Notes: generated from the letters alone by a model not told the origin. Shown: positions 1-8,340, counted from the first letter of the stretch. The stretch is 64,000 bases of DNA from Streptomyces sp. NBRC 110035 (GCF_000829695.1 NZ_BBNN01000039.1:1-64000); one strand, 5' to 3'. Program-made: numbers and translations.

Positions 1-208
1 GGAAGAAGTACGTGATCCTCTCCTCCAGCATCGCCCGTCTGACCTCGCGTTTCGTCGGCTCGGCCGGGCGACGTCGCCACTTGTGGAACCACGCCTCGGA
101 TACGCCGAGCGCGCGGCAGGAGACAGTGTGCGGGATGCCGTGCCCGGTCCTCTGGTCGCTGATCACCCCGACGAGAGCCGCCGGGTCCGCCACAGCTGCT
201 TCACCCAC
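1..208 (-). CDS. IS3-family transposase OrfB (integrase part), partial
   Basis: This is the N-terminal part of OrfB, which carries the DDE catalytic domain in IS3 elements. From a GTG at 208 the frame reads VGEAAVADPAALVGVISDQR, then passes through the HGIPHTVSCRALGVSEAWFHKW stretch typical of actinobacterial IS3 OrfB (an HTH_21-like region) and runs off the left edge. It overlaps the end of orfA in the -1 frame, the arrangement in which IS3 elements make the OrfAB transposase by programmed frameshifting. The catalytic residues lie outside the window, so its activity cannot be judged. Confidence 0.75.
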   Translation of the reverse strand, partial: MGEAAVADPAALVGVISDQRTGHGIPHTVSCRALGVSEAWFHKWRRRPAEPTKREVRRAMLEERITYFF

Positions 209-495
209 AGGACCATGCAGCGTTTGAGGACATCACGCTCCATGGCCAGTTCCTTGTTCTCTTTGGTCAGCTCGGTGTTGCGCCTGCGCAGTCGCTCCAG
301 TTCCTCCTGGACGCTCTCGCTCCGCCCGCCAGCAGCCGCACCGTTCCGCCGGGCGCGAGAGACCCAGCTGGCCAACGTGGTCTCGTTGATCCCCAGCTCC
401 CTCGCGACCTGCGCGAGCGGCTTGCCTGTCTCGGTCACGATACGCACAGCCCCCTCACGGAACTCCGCGTCGAACTTCCGCCTCTTCTCCGCCAT
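163..495 (-). CDS. IS3-family transposase OrfA (DNA-binding part)
   Basis: OrfA supplies the helix-turn-helix DNA-binding part of the IS3 transposase. The protein starts MAEKRRKFDAEFREGAVRIV, has an HTH with PLAQVARELGINETTLASWV (about residues 25-45), and then a leucine-zipper-like coiled coil (EELERLRRRNTELTKENKEL) ending near LKRCMVLWV, all standard for the family. I chose the ATG at 495 rather than the one nine bases upstream because family members begin at MAEKR or similar. About 110 aa is the usual length. The frame ends at 163, inside the start of orfB. Confidence 0.88.
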   Translation of the reverse strand: MAEKRRKFDAEFREGAVRIVTETGKPLAQVARELGINETTLASWVSRARRNGAAAGGRSESVQEELERLRRRNTELTKENKELAMERDVLKRCMVLWVKQLWRTRRLSSG

Positions 496-504
496 GACTC
501 CCAA

Positions 505-704
505 CTTCCCCTGCAGTCACGGCCTCTACGCTACGAGGGGAAGGTCACCGCTTGACCGCTGATGAGGGGCCTGACGACCACTCCGGTTCGGCGCAATGCC
601 GGACCGCTTTGCGGGTGGGGATGTCTGCGTAACGTGGTTGCCGGCGTGTGGTGCCGCAGGGACGGCCGGGAGTTGAGGCGACGAGAGGCGAGGGGCACAC
701 GCAC
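505..704 (+). other. Leader of the IS110-family element, possible bridge-RNA region
   Basis: About 200 bases separate the IS3 start from the IS110 transposase, and the first 40 or so belong to the IS3 end. The remainder (roughly 548-704) holds no open frame of its own and has short GC-rich inverted segments. In IS110-group elements the noncoding strip before the transposase encodes the structured bridge RNA that pairs with target and donor DNA. The position is right, but I did not derive a convincing fold by eye. Confidence 0.35.
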
Positions 705-1928
705 ATGGTCGACACGACCGGGACAGATCTCTTCCTCGGCCTGGACCTGGGCAAGGAGTTCCACCACGCCCACGGCCGGACCGGGGACGGCAGAACCGTG
801 CACGACAAGCGGCTGCCCAACACCGAGCCGAAACTGCTGGAACTGTTCACCAGACTGGTGGCGAAGTTCGGCACCGTATTGGTGATCGTGGACCAGGTCG
901 CCAACATCGGCGCGCTGCCGCTGACGGTGGCCCGCGCGGCGGGCTGCCGGGTCGCCTACCTGCCCGGGTTGTCGATGCGCCGGGCCGCCGACCTGCACCC
1001 GGGCGAGGCCAAGACCGATGCCCGCGACGCGTTCGTGATCGCCGAGACCGCCCGGACCATGCCGCACACCCTGCGCGCGATCGACCGCGACGACGAGGTG
1101 CTGGCCGAGCTGACCATGCTCACCGGCTACGACAACGACCTGGCCGGCGAGGTCAACCGCACCACCAACCGGCTGCGCGGCCTGCTCTCCCAGATCCACC
1201 CCTCCCTCGAGCGGGTGCTCGGCCCGCGCCTGGCCCACCCCTACGTCCAGGCCCTCCTGGCCCGGCACGGCTCCCCGGCGCGGCTGAAGAAACTCGGCCG
1301 CACGCGGTGCGAGGCCCTGCTCAAGGCACACGGCTCGCGCAAGGCCCACCACCTGAGCGGGGAGATCTTCGACGCGCTCGCCGAGCAGACCCTGGTGGTT
1401 CCCGGCACCGAGGCGTCCGCGCTGATCGTGCCGGGCCTGGCCGCCCAGCTCGCCGCCGCCCACACCCAGCGCAGCCAGGCCGAGCAGGAGATCGCCGCCC
1501 TGCTGGAGGCCCTCCCTCTTTTCCACCTCCTGACGTCCCTGCCCGGCCTGGGCGTCAGGACCACCGCCGCGGTGATCGTCGCGATCGGTGACGGCACCGG
1601 CTTCCCCACCGCCGGACACCTCGCCTCCTACGCCGGACTCGCCCCGGCCACGAAGTCCTCGGGCACCTCGATCCGCGGCGAGCACGCACCGCACCGCGGC
1701 AACCGGCTCCTCAAACGCGCGCTGTTCCAGGCCGCGTTCGCCGCGATCGGCTGCAAGAGCGACCCGTCCTCGCGGATCTACTACGACCGCCAGCGCGCAC
1801 GCGGCAGGACCCACACCCAGGCGATCCTCCGTCTGGCCCGGCAACGCGTGAACGTCATCCACGCGATGATCCGCACCGGCACCCTCTACGAACCACGCAC
1901 CCCCGACGACGTCGGCCTCGCCGCCTGA
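705..1928 (+). CDS. IS110-family transposase (DEDD/RuvC-like plus Transposase_20)
   Basis: An intact recombinase of the IS110 family, about 407 aa. The N-terminal RuvC-like DEDD domain shows LFLGLDLGKEFHHAH near residues 8-22 and GEAKTDARDAFVIAE near 105-120. The C-terminal Transposase_20 domain has the LTSLPGLGVRTTAAVI and SYAGLAPATKSSGTSIRGEH stretches, with the serine region proposed to act in strand exchange. I start at the ATG at 705, which follows a GAGGCGAGGGG ribosome-binding sequence. The N-terminal DEDD order places it in the IS110 rather than IS1111 group. No frame break is seen, so it may still be active. Confidence 0.92.
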   Translation: MVDTTGTDLFLGLDLGKEFHHAHGRTGDGRTVHDKRLPNTEPKLLELFTRLVAKFGTVLVIVDQVANIGALPLTVARAAGCRVAYLPGLSMRRAADLHPGEAKTDARDAFVIAETARTMPHTLRAIDRDDEVLAELTMLTGYDNDLAGEVNRTTNRLRGLLSQIHPSLERVLGPRLAHPYVQALLARHGSPARLKKLGRTRCEALLKAHGSRKAHHLSGEIFDALAEQTLVVPGTEASALIVPGLAAQLAAAHTQRSQAEQEIAALLEALPLFHLLTSLPGLGVRTTAAVIVAIGDGTGFPTAGHLASYAGLAPATKSSGTSIRGEHAPHRGNRLLKRALFQAAFAAIGCKSDPSSRIYYDRQRARGRTHTQAILRLARQRVNVIHAMIRTGTLYEPRTPDDVGLAA

Positions 1929-2342
1929 CCACTCCACCGTTCCTACCCTCCAGGCCCCATCACGCCCGCGCACCGGCACGGCCGGTCCAGCCCTGCCGGC
2001 CACCGGGCTGCCCATCAGGCACCCGATCCGCCGGGAACGTCCCGCTTCGCGGGACGTTCCCGGAAACCAGCACGAACCCCTACGAACCAGCCCTGCCAGG
2101 GTTGACGAAACACATAGGGGCACCCCCCTGGAAACACCGCAGGGCGGCGCGGCGACCGGGCCCCCTCACCAACCCCCCGGCCAGGCAAAGGAAGCAGGGA
2201 ACGCCAAGAGCAAGGCACAGCAGAAGGCCGCCACGGAACGCTGACGGTGCAAGCAGGACATCGACCGGCTCCGCCGTACAAGAAGGCCTCGCGGGGCCGT
2301 GATCTGGTGGACGGCCACGACTGTCAGCTTCCTTCCTGCGCT
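1929..2342. other. Noncoding tail of the IS110 element and spacer
   Basis: No supported gene lies here. The strip contains a short inverted repeat (CAGCCC at 1989 with GGGCTG at 2005), the word CCAGCCCTGCC twice about 100 bp apart (near 1987 and 2090), and a strong hairpin annotated separately. Part of this is probably the right end of the IS110 element; no exact terminus can be set because this family has poor or no terminal repeats. Confidence 0.5.
2031..2063 (+). terminator. Perfect 15-bp hairpin downstream of the IS110 transposase
   Basis: The left arm CCGGGAACGTCCCGC (2031-2045) and right arm GCGGGACGTTCCCGG (2049-2063) pair perfectly around a TTC loop. No U-run follows, so it could be a Streptomyces-style U-less terminator for the transposase or a structural end of the element. 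Confidence 0.55.
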
Positions 2343-3266
2343 CTACGCCGCTTGGGCGTTGTCCCGCTCCAGTGCCGCGCGCAGCCAGTCGTCCGCGGAG
2401 CCCGGGGTCGGCTCCGGCCGGCCATCCGGCAAAGTGAGCACCACGGCCGTCAGCTCCCAGTAGCGGTCCAGGCGCGGCCCGGTCGCGAGCCGCGCGGCCA
2501 GCAGGCGCCGGAACTCCCGGGTGTCCTGGCTGCCGTACGCGCTCGCGTACGCCGCCACGTAGGCGTCCAGCGCCTCACCCGGGTACGGATTTCGTGCCCG
2601 GCGCAGCTGCGGGCCCGCGATCTCGTACGCCTCGGCGAGACCCGCGTACAACGCGGCCGCTCCGTGGGCCCCGGCCACCCGGTGCACCTCCGGCTGGGGC
2701 TGCCGGCCTTCCGGGCAGGGAGCCGTCGTCATCGCGTGCAGCCCGGCGAAAGCGAGCACCTGCGCCGGGGCCGGCTCGTCGGGCAGCTGCGGGACAGCCA
2801 CTTCCAAGAACGCCGCCGTCGCCCGGGCCGGCATCCGCGGCGGCAGCCAGACACGCCAGAAACGGGCCAGCGATGCCGTGCTCGGCGGGGTACTCACCGC
2901 GCCGAGCAGCCGCAGTCGGCCGGCCCGCTCCGCGGCCGGGCACTCCTGCACCAGCCGCAGCGCCGCCTCCCGCCAGCGCAGCGTCTTCAGCTCACTGCCC
3001 AGCTCGCGCAGGCGGCTCGCGACGGCCTCCTCCAGCACACGGCCCGCCGCGTCCTCGTCCTCGAGGACGCGGCGCACCTCGGGCAGCGACAGGTCGAGGG
3101 CGCGCAGGGAGCGGATCAGCCGCAGCCGCTCCAGCGCCTCGGGGCCGTACCGGCGGTGTCCGCCGCCGCTGCGGAAAGCCTCGGGCAGCAGACCCCGGTC
3201 GGAGTAGAAGCGGACGCTCTTCACAGTTGCCCCCGCGCGCTCGGCGAACTCGCCGATGCTCCACAA
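2343..3266 (-). CDS. MerR-family transcriptional regulator
   Basis: A DNA-binding regulator of 307 aa. The N-terminal MerR winged helix-turn-helix is clear: SIGEFAERAGATVKSVRFY, then SDRGLLPEAFRSGGGHRRYG (residues 3-43), followed by the dimerisation helix region. The remaining 200 residues form a helical effector domain with no Cys or His metal-binding pattern, so a small organic ligand is more likely than a metal. The start is a TTG at 3266; an in-frame CTG eight codons upstream with a GGGAGG sequence is an alternative. It is divergent from the double hydrolase gene and probably controls it through the MerR-type promoter at 3288-3318. Confidence 0.88.
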   Translation of the reverse strand: MWSIGEFAERAGATVKSVRFYSDRGLLPEAFRSGGGHRRYGPEALERLRLIRSLRALDLSLPEVRRVLEDEDAAGRVLEEAVASRLRELGSELKTLRWREAALRLVQECPAAERAGRLRLLGAVSTPPSTASLARFWRVWLPPRMPARATAAFLEVAVPQLPDEPAPAQVLAFAGLHAMTTAPCPEGRQPQPEVHRVAGAHGAAALYAGLAEAYEIAGPQLRRARNPYPGEALDAYVAAYASAYGSQDTREFRRLLAARLATGPRLDRYWELTAVVLTLPDGRPEPTPGSADDWLRAALERDNAQAA

Positions 3267-3287
3267 AGCCTCGTGTGATGCGGACAG

Positions 3288-3318
3288 TTGAACCTCCCTC
3301 TGGGGGAGCTCCTACGGT
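3288..3318 (+). promoter_or_regulatory. MerR-type promoter with 19-bp spacer and dyad
   Basis: TTGAAC (3288-3293) and TACGGT (3313-3318) are separated by 19 bp, the elongated spacing typical of promoters that MerR proteins untwist. A dyad CTCCC (3294-3298) / GGGAG (3304-3308) sits inside the spacer, where MerR operators lie. It points to the hydrolase gene at 3412, leaving an untranslated leader of about 85 bases, and it also covers the start region of the regulator, so autoregulation is likely. Confidence 0.65.
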
Positions 3319-3411
3319 ATCGGCACACACGGGCCGGGGGTACGCCCCGGTCCGCGGACCACGGCGTGCGCGACCGGCGCGACGTCGTGTGACAAACCCG
3401 AGGAGAGGTCC

Positions 3412-4917
3412 ATGACCGTGTTCATCATGGTGGCGGGCGTGTTCACCGGCGCCCATGTGTGGCAGGAGACGGCCGCGCGGCTGGCCGCGGCGGGCAGCGA
3501 GGCGCACGCGGTCCCGCTCACCGGAGTCGACGCAGGCCGCCCCGCCGCGTCAGCCCGTATCGGTCTGGAGACACACATCGCGGACGTGGTCGCGGCGATC
3601 GACGCGGCGCTTGACCGGGAAATCGTGCTCGTCGGTCACGACTACGGCATCCATCCGGTGCTCGGTGCCGCCGACCGGCGGCCGCAGCGCGTCGCCCGCG
3701 TCGTGTACCTGGACTGCGGGATGCCGCAGAACGGTGTCCCGGCCCTGGCCACCGTACCGGACCAGGCCCTGCGCGCACAGCTGGCCGAGCGGAGCCAACG
3801 CGGTGATTTTGAAGGGGAGTTGGCGCCTCCGTCCCGTGACGAGTGGCAGCGCTGGGGCAGTACCGCCGGGGTCTCCGAAGCGGCACTGGACCGGCTCACC
3901 GCCCTCGCCGCACCACAGCCGCTGGGCACCTTGCTCCAGCCGCTGCGGCTGACCGGATCGGCGGTCGCGGTGCCCACCACCGGAGTGCTGTGCACCCGTA
4001 ACGGTGTCAGCGTCGACCTGGTGCAACGGCTCGTCGACTTCGGCGACCCCACGCTGGCGGCTCTGACCGGCCCTCAGGCCACCTTCTTCGAACTGCCCAC
4101 CGGGCACTGGCCGATGCTGTCCTGCCCCGCCGGGCTGGCGGATGCCCTGCTGCGGGCCGCGGCCGGCGAGGGGCACCGTCTGCGGCCGACCGGCGCCCAG
4201 CCCGCCCATCTGCGCCCGTTCCCGATGGATGTACCAGAGCTGCCCCGGGAGCGCAGAGGACCTACCGACCTGTACGTCCCCGACGCCGAGGGCCCGCGAC
4301 CGGCCGTGGTCTTCGTGCACGGCGGCCCGGTGCCGGCCGGGTCCCGGCCGGCACCGCGTGACTGGCCGACCCTGGTGGGCTACGCCCGCCTGGCGGCCGC
4401 CGAGGGCATGATCGGCGTGACCCTCGACCACCGGCTGCACGACATCGCCGACTACGAGCGCGCCGCCGCGGACGTCACCGCCGCGGTGGAACTGGTACGG
4501 GCCGACCCCCGGGTGGACGCCGACCGGGTGGCCCTGTGGTTCTTCTCCGGTAGCGGCCTGCTCACCGCGGACTGGCTGACAAAGCCTCCCCTCTGGCTGC
4601 GCTGCCTGGCCGCCTCCTACCCGATCCTGGCGCCGCTGCCCAACTGGGGGCTGACCGGCAGCCGGTTTCACCCGACCCGTGCGATCACGCACGCGGGCAC
4701 ACTGCCCATCGTCCTCCTGCGTGCGGGACGAGAGGCACCCCAAATCGCCGCCACCGTGGAGGCGTTCACGACCGCCGCCGAGAACTGCGGGGCGGACCTG
4801 GAACTGATCGACGTCCCGAACGGCCACCACGGCTTCGAGACCCTCGATGCGCCCGAGGAGACCCGACCGGCCCTCCACCACGCGATACGCTCGGTAGCGA
4901 CCCACCTGACCAGCTGA
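3412..4917 (+). CDS. Tandem alpha/beta-hydrolase fusion protein
   Basis: A 501-aa protein made of two alpha/beta-hydrolase units. The first (about 1-250) starts MTVFIMVAGVFTGAHVWQET as in esterase/hydroxynitrile-lyase-like enzymes. Its nucleophile elbow is VGHDYG near residues 78-83, with Asp in place of the usual Ser, as in haloalkane dehalogenases and epoxide hydrolases. The second (about 275-500) is closer to dienelactone-hydrolase or acetyl-esterase folds: oxyanion loop VFVHGGPVP, elbow FFSGSG with Ser, and terminal NGHHGFE supplying His. No signal peptide is seen. A GAGGAGAGG site precedes the ATG. The MerR regulator is divergent, so expression probably answers a small molecule that one domain may degrade. 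The substrate is unknown. Confidence 0.85.
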   Translation: MTVFIMVAGVFTGAHVWQETAARLAAAGSEAHAVPLTGVDAGRPAASARIGLETHIADVVAAIDAALDREIVLVGHDYGIHPVLGAADRRPQRVARVVYLDCGMPQNGVPALATVPDQALRAQLAERSQRGDFEGELAPPSRDEWQRWGSTAGVSEAALDRLTALAAPQPLGTLLQPLRLTGSAVAVPTTGVLCTRNGVSVDLVQRLVDFGDPTLAALTGPQATFFELPTGHWPMLSCPAGLADALLRAAAGEGHRLRPTGAQPAHLRPFPMDVPELPRERRGPTDLYVPDAEGPRPAVVFVHGGPVPAGSRPAPRDWPTLVGYARLAAAEGMIGVTLDHRLHDIADYERAAADVTAAVELVRADPRVDADRVALWFFSGSGLLTADWLTKPPLWLRCLAASYPILAPLPNWGLTGSRFHPTRAITHAGTLPIVLLRAGREAPQIAATVEAFTTAAENCGADLELIDVPNGHHGFETLDAPEETRPALHHAIRSVATHLTS

Positions 4918-5359
4918 CCCCCGGACCGCGTACCACGGGCCTCGCCCCCCGGGCAAAAAGCCCCGAAGACACCGGCACCGCGGTGACAGACCTACAACTC
5001 CGGCCGGTTCACCGACGTCACGCGATCAGCCCGCCCACCCAGCAACAACAGATCACCCGACGCGGGAAAGGCATCGCTCTTCCAGAGTGGTGAGCAGCCC
5101 CCGCACCCACCGGACACGACCGGCACAACGAGAAGCGGAGCGCGGCCGTGGTCGGGGGGAAGCCGTCGCGCGATGGTGGTGAAGCCGTAGCCGCCTATGT
5201 ACAGAAGGCGGCAGGTTGACGCTCCATCAGGCGGAGAACCCTTGCGGATCCTGGCTCCGGACTCGAGGACGCCATGGTGCGCCACCCTGGGCATGCACGG
5301 GCCGTCACCCGAAAGTGGGTAGCGGTTACTTCGCGTTGCAGCCTACCCGCATGTGAAGA
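4918..5359. other. Intergenic region without recognised gene
   Basis: Short frames here on either strand show no family resemblance or ribosome-binding site. I see no gene and no convincing signal apart from the terminator that follows it. Confidence 0.6.
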
Positions 5360-5393
5360 AGCCCTGTTCCTGCCACGGCACAGGAACAGGGCT
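5360..5393 (-). terminator. Terminator hairpin downstream of the tRNA-like gene
   Basis: Perfect 13-bp arms AGCCCTGTTCCTG (5360-5372) and CAGGAACAGGGCT (5381-5393) enclose an 8-base loop. Read on the minus strand the hairpin starts six bases after the CCA of the tRNA-like gene and is followed by TTCTTC. It is the expected position of an intrinsic terminator for that small transcript. Confidence 0.8.
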
Positions 5394-5401
5394 CCTTATG
5401 G

Positions 5402-5471
5402 AGCGCTGGGCAGGCCTCGCACCTGCATTTCCCCGCAGGAAGCGGGGCGTCTTTCCTTGGACGACCAACGC
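5402..5471 (-). tRNA. Atypical tRNA-Gly(UCC)-like gene
   Basis: The minus strand folds into a full cloverleaf. The acceptor arms GCGTTGG/CCAGCGC pair over 7 bp with one G-U. The D arm is short, GTC-CAAGGAAA-GAC. The anticodon arm is CCCCG-CTTCCTG-CGGGG, with anticodon TCC (Gly, codon GGA), followed by a 4-base variable loop. The T arm is GCAGG-TGCGAGG-CCTGC, then discriminator T and an encoded CCA (5399-5401). At 70 nt without CCA it is short. The T loop reads TGCGAGG instead of TTCGANN, so position 55 is G rather than U. A strong terminator follows directly. It could be a specialised tRNA or a decayed one; paired arms with such varied sequence argue against random decay. Confidence 0.7.
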
Positions 5472-5821
5472 ATAGACTGCAAACCGCCGAAACGGCCCGC
5501 GCCTTCTAGAGAAGACTTTAGCGCAGGTCCGCCAGCAGCACACACCAGGCCCCACACCCGCGCAGCCACCCGGCCGGGGCGGGGCAACAACTCCAGCCGC
5601 AGAGCCGGACACACGCCGAGTCGCCTTGCGCACCGACCCGGAGATACCACCCCTCCCCCGTTCCCTGTGGTTTCCGTACGGGTCCGCACCGTGCGCTGCG
5701 CCACCGGAGTGACCCCGCGGACAAGCCTGCCCGGTCGGCTACGTGCGCATCTGCCGGTAGGCCGACTTCGGCGGCTTCGCTTCAGGCCTCAGGCGGGTGG
5801 TCCGGACCGACTGACGGCTGG
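5472..5821. other. Intergenic region upstream of the tRNA-like gene
   Basis: No supported gene. It must contain the promoter of the tRNA-like gene, read right to left, but no clear -35/-10 pair stands out. Confidence 0.5.
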
Positions 5822-6115
5822 TCAGGCATGTGCGTGTCGTGGTGCAGTCGCCTTCCGTGACGCGGCGTGGTGTGCAGGAGTGCCCGAACCCGCGGCCTCG
5901 AGACGCCGGAGCCACAGGGAGGCTGCAAGCAGGAGGCCCGCGAAGACGGCCAGAAGGAGGGCGGACACCCACATCTGCCGGCTCCCGGGGAACTGCCAGC
6001 CCGTCCAGGCGGTCGATGCCGCCCACAGCAGGATGCCTGCCAGGTAGAAGGCGCGGACCCGGCGCAGTTGCCGCACGGCCCGCAGGGACATGACGCGATC
6101 AGTCTTGGATGCCAT
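5822..6115 (-). CDS. Small two-helix membrane protein, unknown function
   Basis: A 97-aa protein with a basic N-terminus (KTDRVMSLRAVRQLRRVRA), then two hydrophobic segments, about residues 23-42 (AFYLAGILLWAASTAWTGW) and 48-68 (MWVSALLLAVFAGLLLAASLW), and a polar, basic tail. Both ends are therefore expected in the cytoplasm. An internal ATG at codon 9 (MSLRAVRQ) is an alternative start. I do not recognise the family. It sits alone between the tRNA-like gene and a small zinc-ribbon gene on the same strand. Confidence 0.6.
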   Translation of the reverse strand: MASKTDRVMSLRAVRQLRRVRAFYLAGILLWAASTAWTGWQFPGSRQMWVSALLLAVFAGLLLAASLWLRRLEAAGSGTPAHHAASRKATAPRHAHA

Positions 6116-6184
6116 GCCGGCCCGTATACCCCCGTGCGCGCTGTTCAGTGGTTCGGGTTCGGCCCTGCTGTTTCACTGGTTCGG

Positions 6185-6379
6185 TCACCTTGGCTCTTGC
6201 TGCTGGGTGCGTCCTTCGAAGTTGCTTCGTACTGCCGCGCCCTGGTCTTCGATGAGTCCTGCATCGTCGGGGAGGTCCAGTACGGCACCGCAGCGCCTGC
6301 ACTGTTTCCCGTCTTCGGCCGGCGTACCGCACGCCTTGCAGAACCGGTTGCCCTTCTCGTTCTCGGTCTTCTGTGTCAT
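6185..6379 (-). CDS. Small zinc-ribbon protein
   Basis: A 64-aa protein starting MTQKTENEKGNRFCKACG. Two CxxC pairs, CKACG near residue 14 and CRRCG near 27, make a four-cysteine zinc ribbon, and the rest is acidic and polar. I placed the start at the ATG at 6379 because the upstream extension is proline-rich and without conserved character. The role is unknown; small zinc ribbons of this kind can bind nucleic acid or protein. It has the same strand as the two-helix membrane protein downstream, 69 bp away. Confidence 0.55.
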   Translation of the reverse strand: MTQKTENEKGNRFCKACGTPAEDGKQCRRCGAVLDLPDDAGLIEDQGAAVRSNFEGRTQQQEPR

Positions 6380-6424
6380 TGCTCTCCGGGGCAGGGGGGA
6401 TGGTGAGGGATGTGGAGTACCCAT

Positions 6425-6984
6425 GACGTCGGTGTTGATGCGCTGAGGGTTTGCCGATCATCAACATGTTGCTTCCCGTTGCGGAGCTCGTTGGCGTGGT
6501 GTGCGCGTCCCGGACGAGACCGGCGGGCAACTCGTCGCGAGGGCCGCAGTGTCGTTTCCGCATCCGGACGAGCGGCAGGGCGACTGCTTACGGCTGCCGA
6601 GGACTGGGGGCCGGGAGCTGGGGCACGGCGGTGTCAGGGCAGTCGCACGTGCGGTCGAGGTGAGTGGGACGACGCTCCGCAAGGGTGAGTTCGAGGTGGA
6701 GGCCGCCTTCAGCGCCGCCGGCCTGCCGACCGCCTGGACTGGGGTCGAAGTGCCTGAGATCAGGATCTGCGCGGCCGCACACCGTCCCGGATGCCCGACC
6801 CTGGCTTCCCGCCGTCAGGTCGGCGCCTCCTCGTAGGCGACCTGCTCGACGGTGGTGCGGCAGGCGGTGGGCGGCGGACGTGCTGTCGGTCATGGCATCC
6901 TCCAGTGCTGCCGTCGGCCGGGAGCACGGCTGTACGGCCGGGGCGGGGGCCACGGGTCGTGCGGTGCGGGGTCGCGAGCGGCTG
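6425..6984. other. Region without supported gene
   Basis: Frames are open on several strands because of high GC, but none has a family signature or ribosome-binding site. Together with the SDR fragment to its right it looks like decayed DNA. Confidence 0.5.
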
Positions 6985-7155
6985 TCCCATACGCCGAGGT
7001 GGACGCGGCCGGAGGCGTCGATCCACTGGCCGGTCACCCGGCGGGCCTCGTCGCTCGTCACGAACGACACCACGTCGGCAATGTCCGCGGGGGTGCCGAG
7101 CCGGCCGAAGACAAAGACGTCCGCATACCTCTGGCGGATCTCCGGGAGGCAGCGA
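6985..7155 (-). pseudogene. C-terminal remnant of a short-chain dehydrogenase (SDR)
   Basis: In one minus-strand frame the DNA encodes EIRQRYADVFVFGRLGTPADI, then ADVVSFVTSDEARRVTGQWI and DASGRVHLGV. This is the conserved C-terminal end of classical SDR oxidoreductases (the GxPxDIAxxVxFLxSxxxxxxTGQ pattern). The Rossmann fold and the YxxxK catalytic part are missing upstream, and the frame reads on past the normal end. It is a fragment of about 57 codons and cannot encode an active enzyme. Confidence 0.7.
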
Positions 7156-7693
7156 ACCGGTCGGCTGACTCCGTCGGCAGACCGTCACGAAGGATCGAGG
7201 TCAACGCTCCAGGCGTAGCTGAGCGTTCCGTCAGACGTGCAGGTCACCGGCCGACACCGGAAATCAGGATCAATCTCACGCGCCCGGGACGAGTGGAGAA
7301 ACCACACCGGTCAGGGCGGGGAAGCGCGGGCGCGCAGGGCCGGGGTGGGTGTGTGCCGGCCTGCTCGACCCGCCTACTTCCGCCGCAGTAGCCGCCGACT
7401 CCCCGCGTCGGACGTCCGGACCTGTCCCCTTCCTTAGCGTCGTAGACATGACCGGGGCGAGAGAGCCCACCGGATGCTTCGGTGGCAAGACCGCCGTCGG
7501 CGGCTGTCCTGCGCCCGTCCGGCCCTGCCCTGTGAGCAGCCTCCTCGGCCCAGAACGGCGTCGACGAGTTCAGCCCCGTGCGTGTGGTCCTCGGCCTGGA
7601 CGCCCTCACGTCGAGCGCTGTGGCCGGCCGTACCGGGAGCTGCGCGCCCGCGACGCGTGACCATCCGTACGATCCATGAATCGAGGAACCTTC
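7156..7693. other. Region without supported gene
   Basis: No gene is supported. The right end holds the leader of the broken esterase, with GAGGAA seven bases before its ATG. Confidence 0.5.
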
Positions 7694-8340
7694 ATGACTC
7701 TCCTGCGCAAGCCCCACACCCGAGTAGCCCTCGTCATCGCCGTCCTCATGCTCATGCCGGGCGCGGCTCAGAATGCCGCCGCTCCTTCAGGACCGGACCA
7801 ACACGAGTCCGACGCCCACGTCGTCGACGAAAGGCGCGTCGCACCCCGCTGGCCAGCTACAGCGAATACGTACACCCCCTGCAGCACACCCACGCGATCG
7901 AGACCGCGGTCGACTACCTGAACAAGGCCGACCTCATGGACACCGACTGGAAGGACATCTGGGGCGCCCCGGAGACCAACCGGGAGAACTGGAAGCAGCA
8001 CGACCCGTATTACCTGGCCGACAAGCTGCGCTCCGTCCCGGTCCATCTCTCCAGCGGCGACGGCACCGCAGGCGTCCTCGACCCTCCGGGCTTCGAAGAC
8101 GAGTACATCCCCGGGCTCGAGGACCCCGATGAGCCCTTCGCCGAGGACGTGGTCTCCCCGACGGAGACGCTGATGGACCGCGAGTCGAAGGCGGTGGCCC
8201 AGCAGCTGCAGAAGGCCGGTGCGGACGTGACCACGCACTTCTACAAGGGAACGCACTCACCCCAGTACTGGAAGCGCGAGTTCCAGCGCTCGCTCCCGAT
8301 GCTGCTGTACGCCCTCGGTACCCGGCCGGCAGGCCGCTGA
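7694..8340 (+). pseudogene. Secreted esterase (alpha/beta-hydrolase), internally deleted
   Basis: The ATG at 7694, after a GAGGAA site, opens a good Sec signal peptide (MTLLRKPHTRVALVIAVLML, then MPGAAQNAAA). The esterase-like C-terminal half lies in a different frame from about 7852: SYSEYVHPLQHTHAIETAVD, WKDIWGAPETNRENWKQHDP, VPVHLSSGDGTAGV, and a terminal FYKGTHSPQYWKREF with the likely catalytic His. This matches tributyrin-esterase/antigen-85-like enzymes. The core with the GxSxG serine is missing, so an internal deletion and frame change have inactivated the gene. Confidence 0.7.

Larger units (their letters stand above)
1..547 (-). mobile_element. IS3-family insertion sequence, cut by the left window edge
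   Basis: Two overlapping reading frames on the minus strand have the OrfA/OrfB layout of IS3-family elements. The terminal inverted repeat upstream of orfA probably ends at 547, where the minus strand begins TGACCTTCCCC; IS3-type ends usually start with TGA. The other end lies outside the window, so neither the matching repeat nor the target duplication can be checked. An IS110-family element starts immediately to the right, so two insertions lie side by side. Confidence 0.75.

Noticed and set aside
5274..6047. A 257-aa plus-strand frame
   Set aside because: It runs through the terminator and the tRNA-like gene, has no ribosome-binding site and shows no family resemblance.
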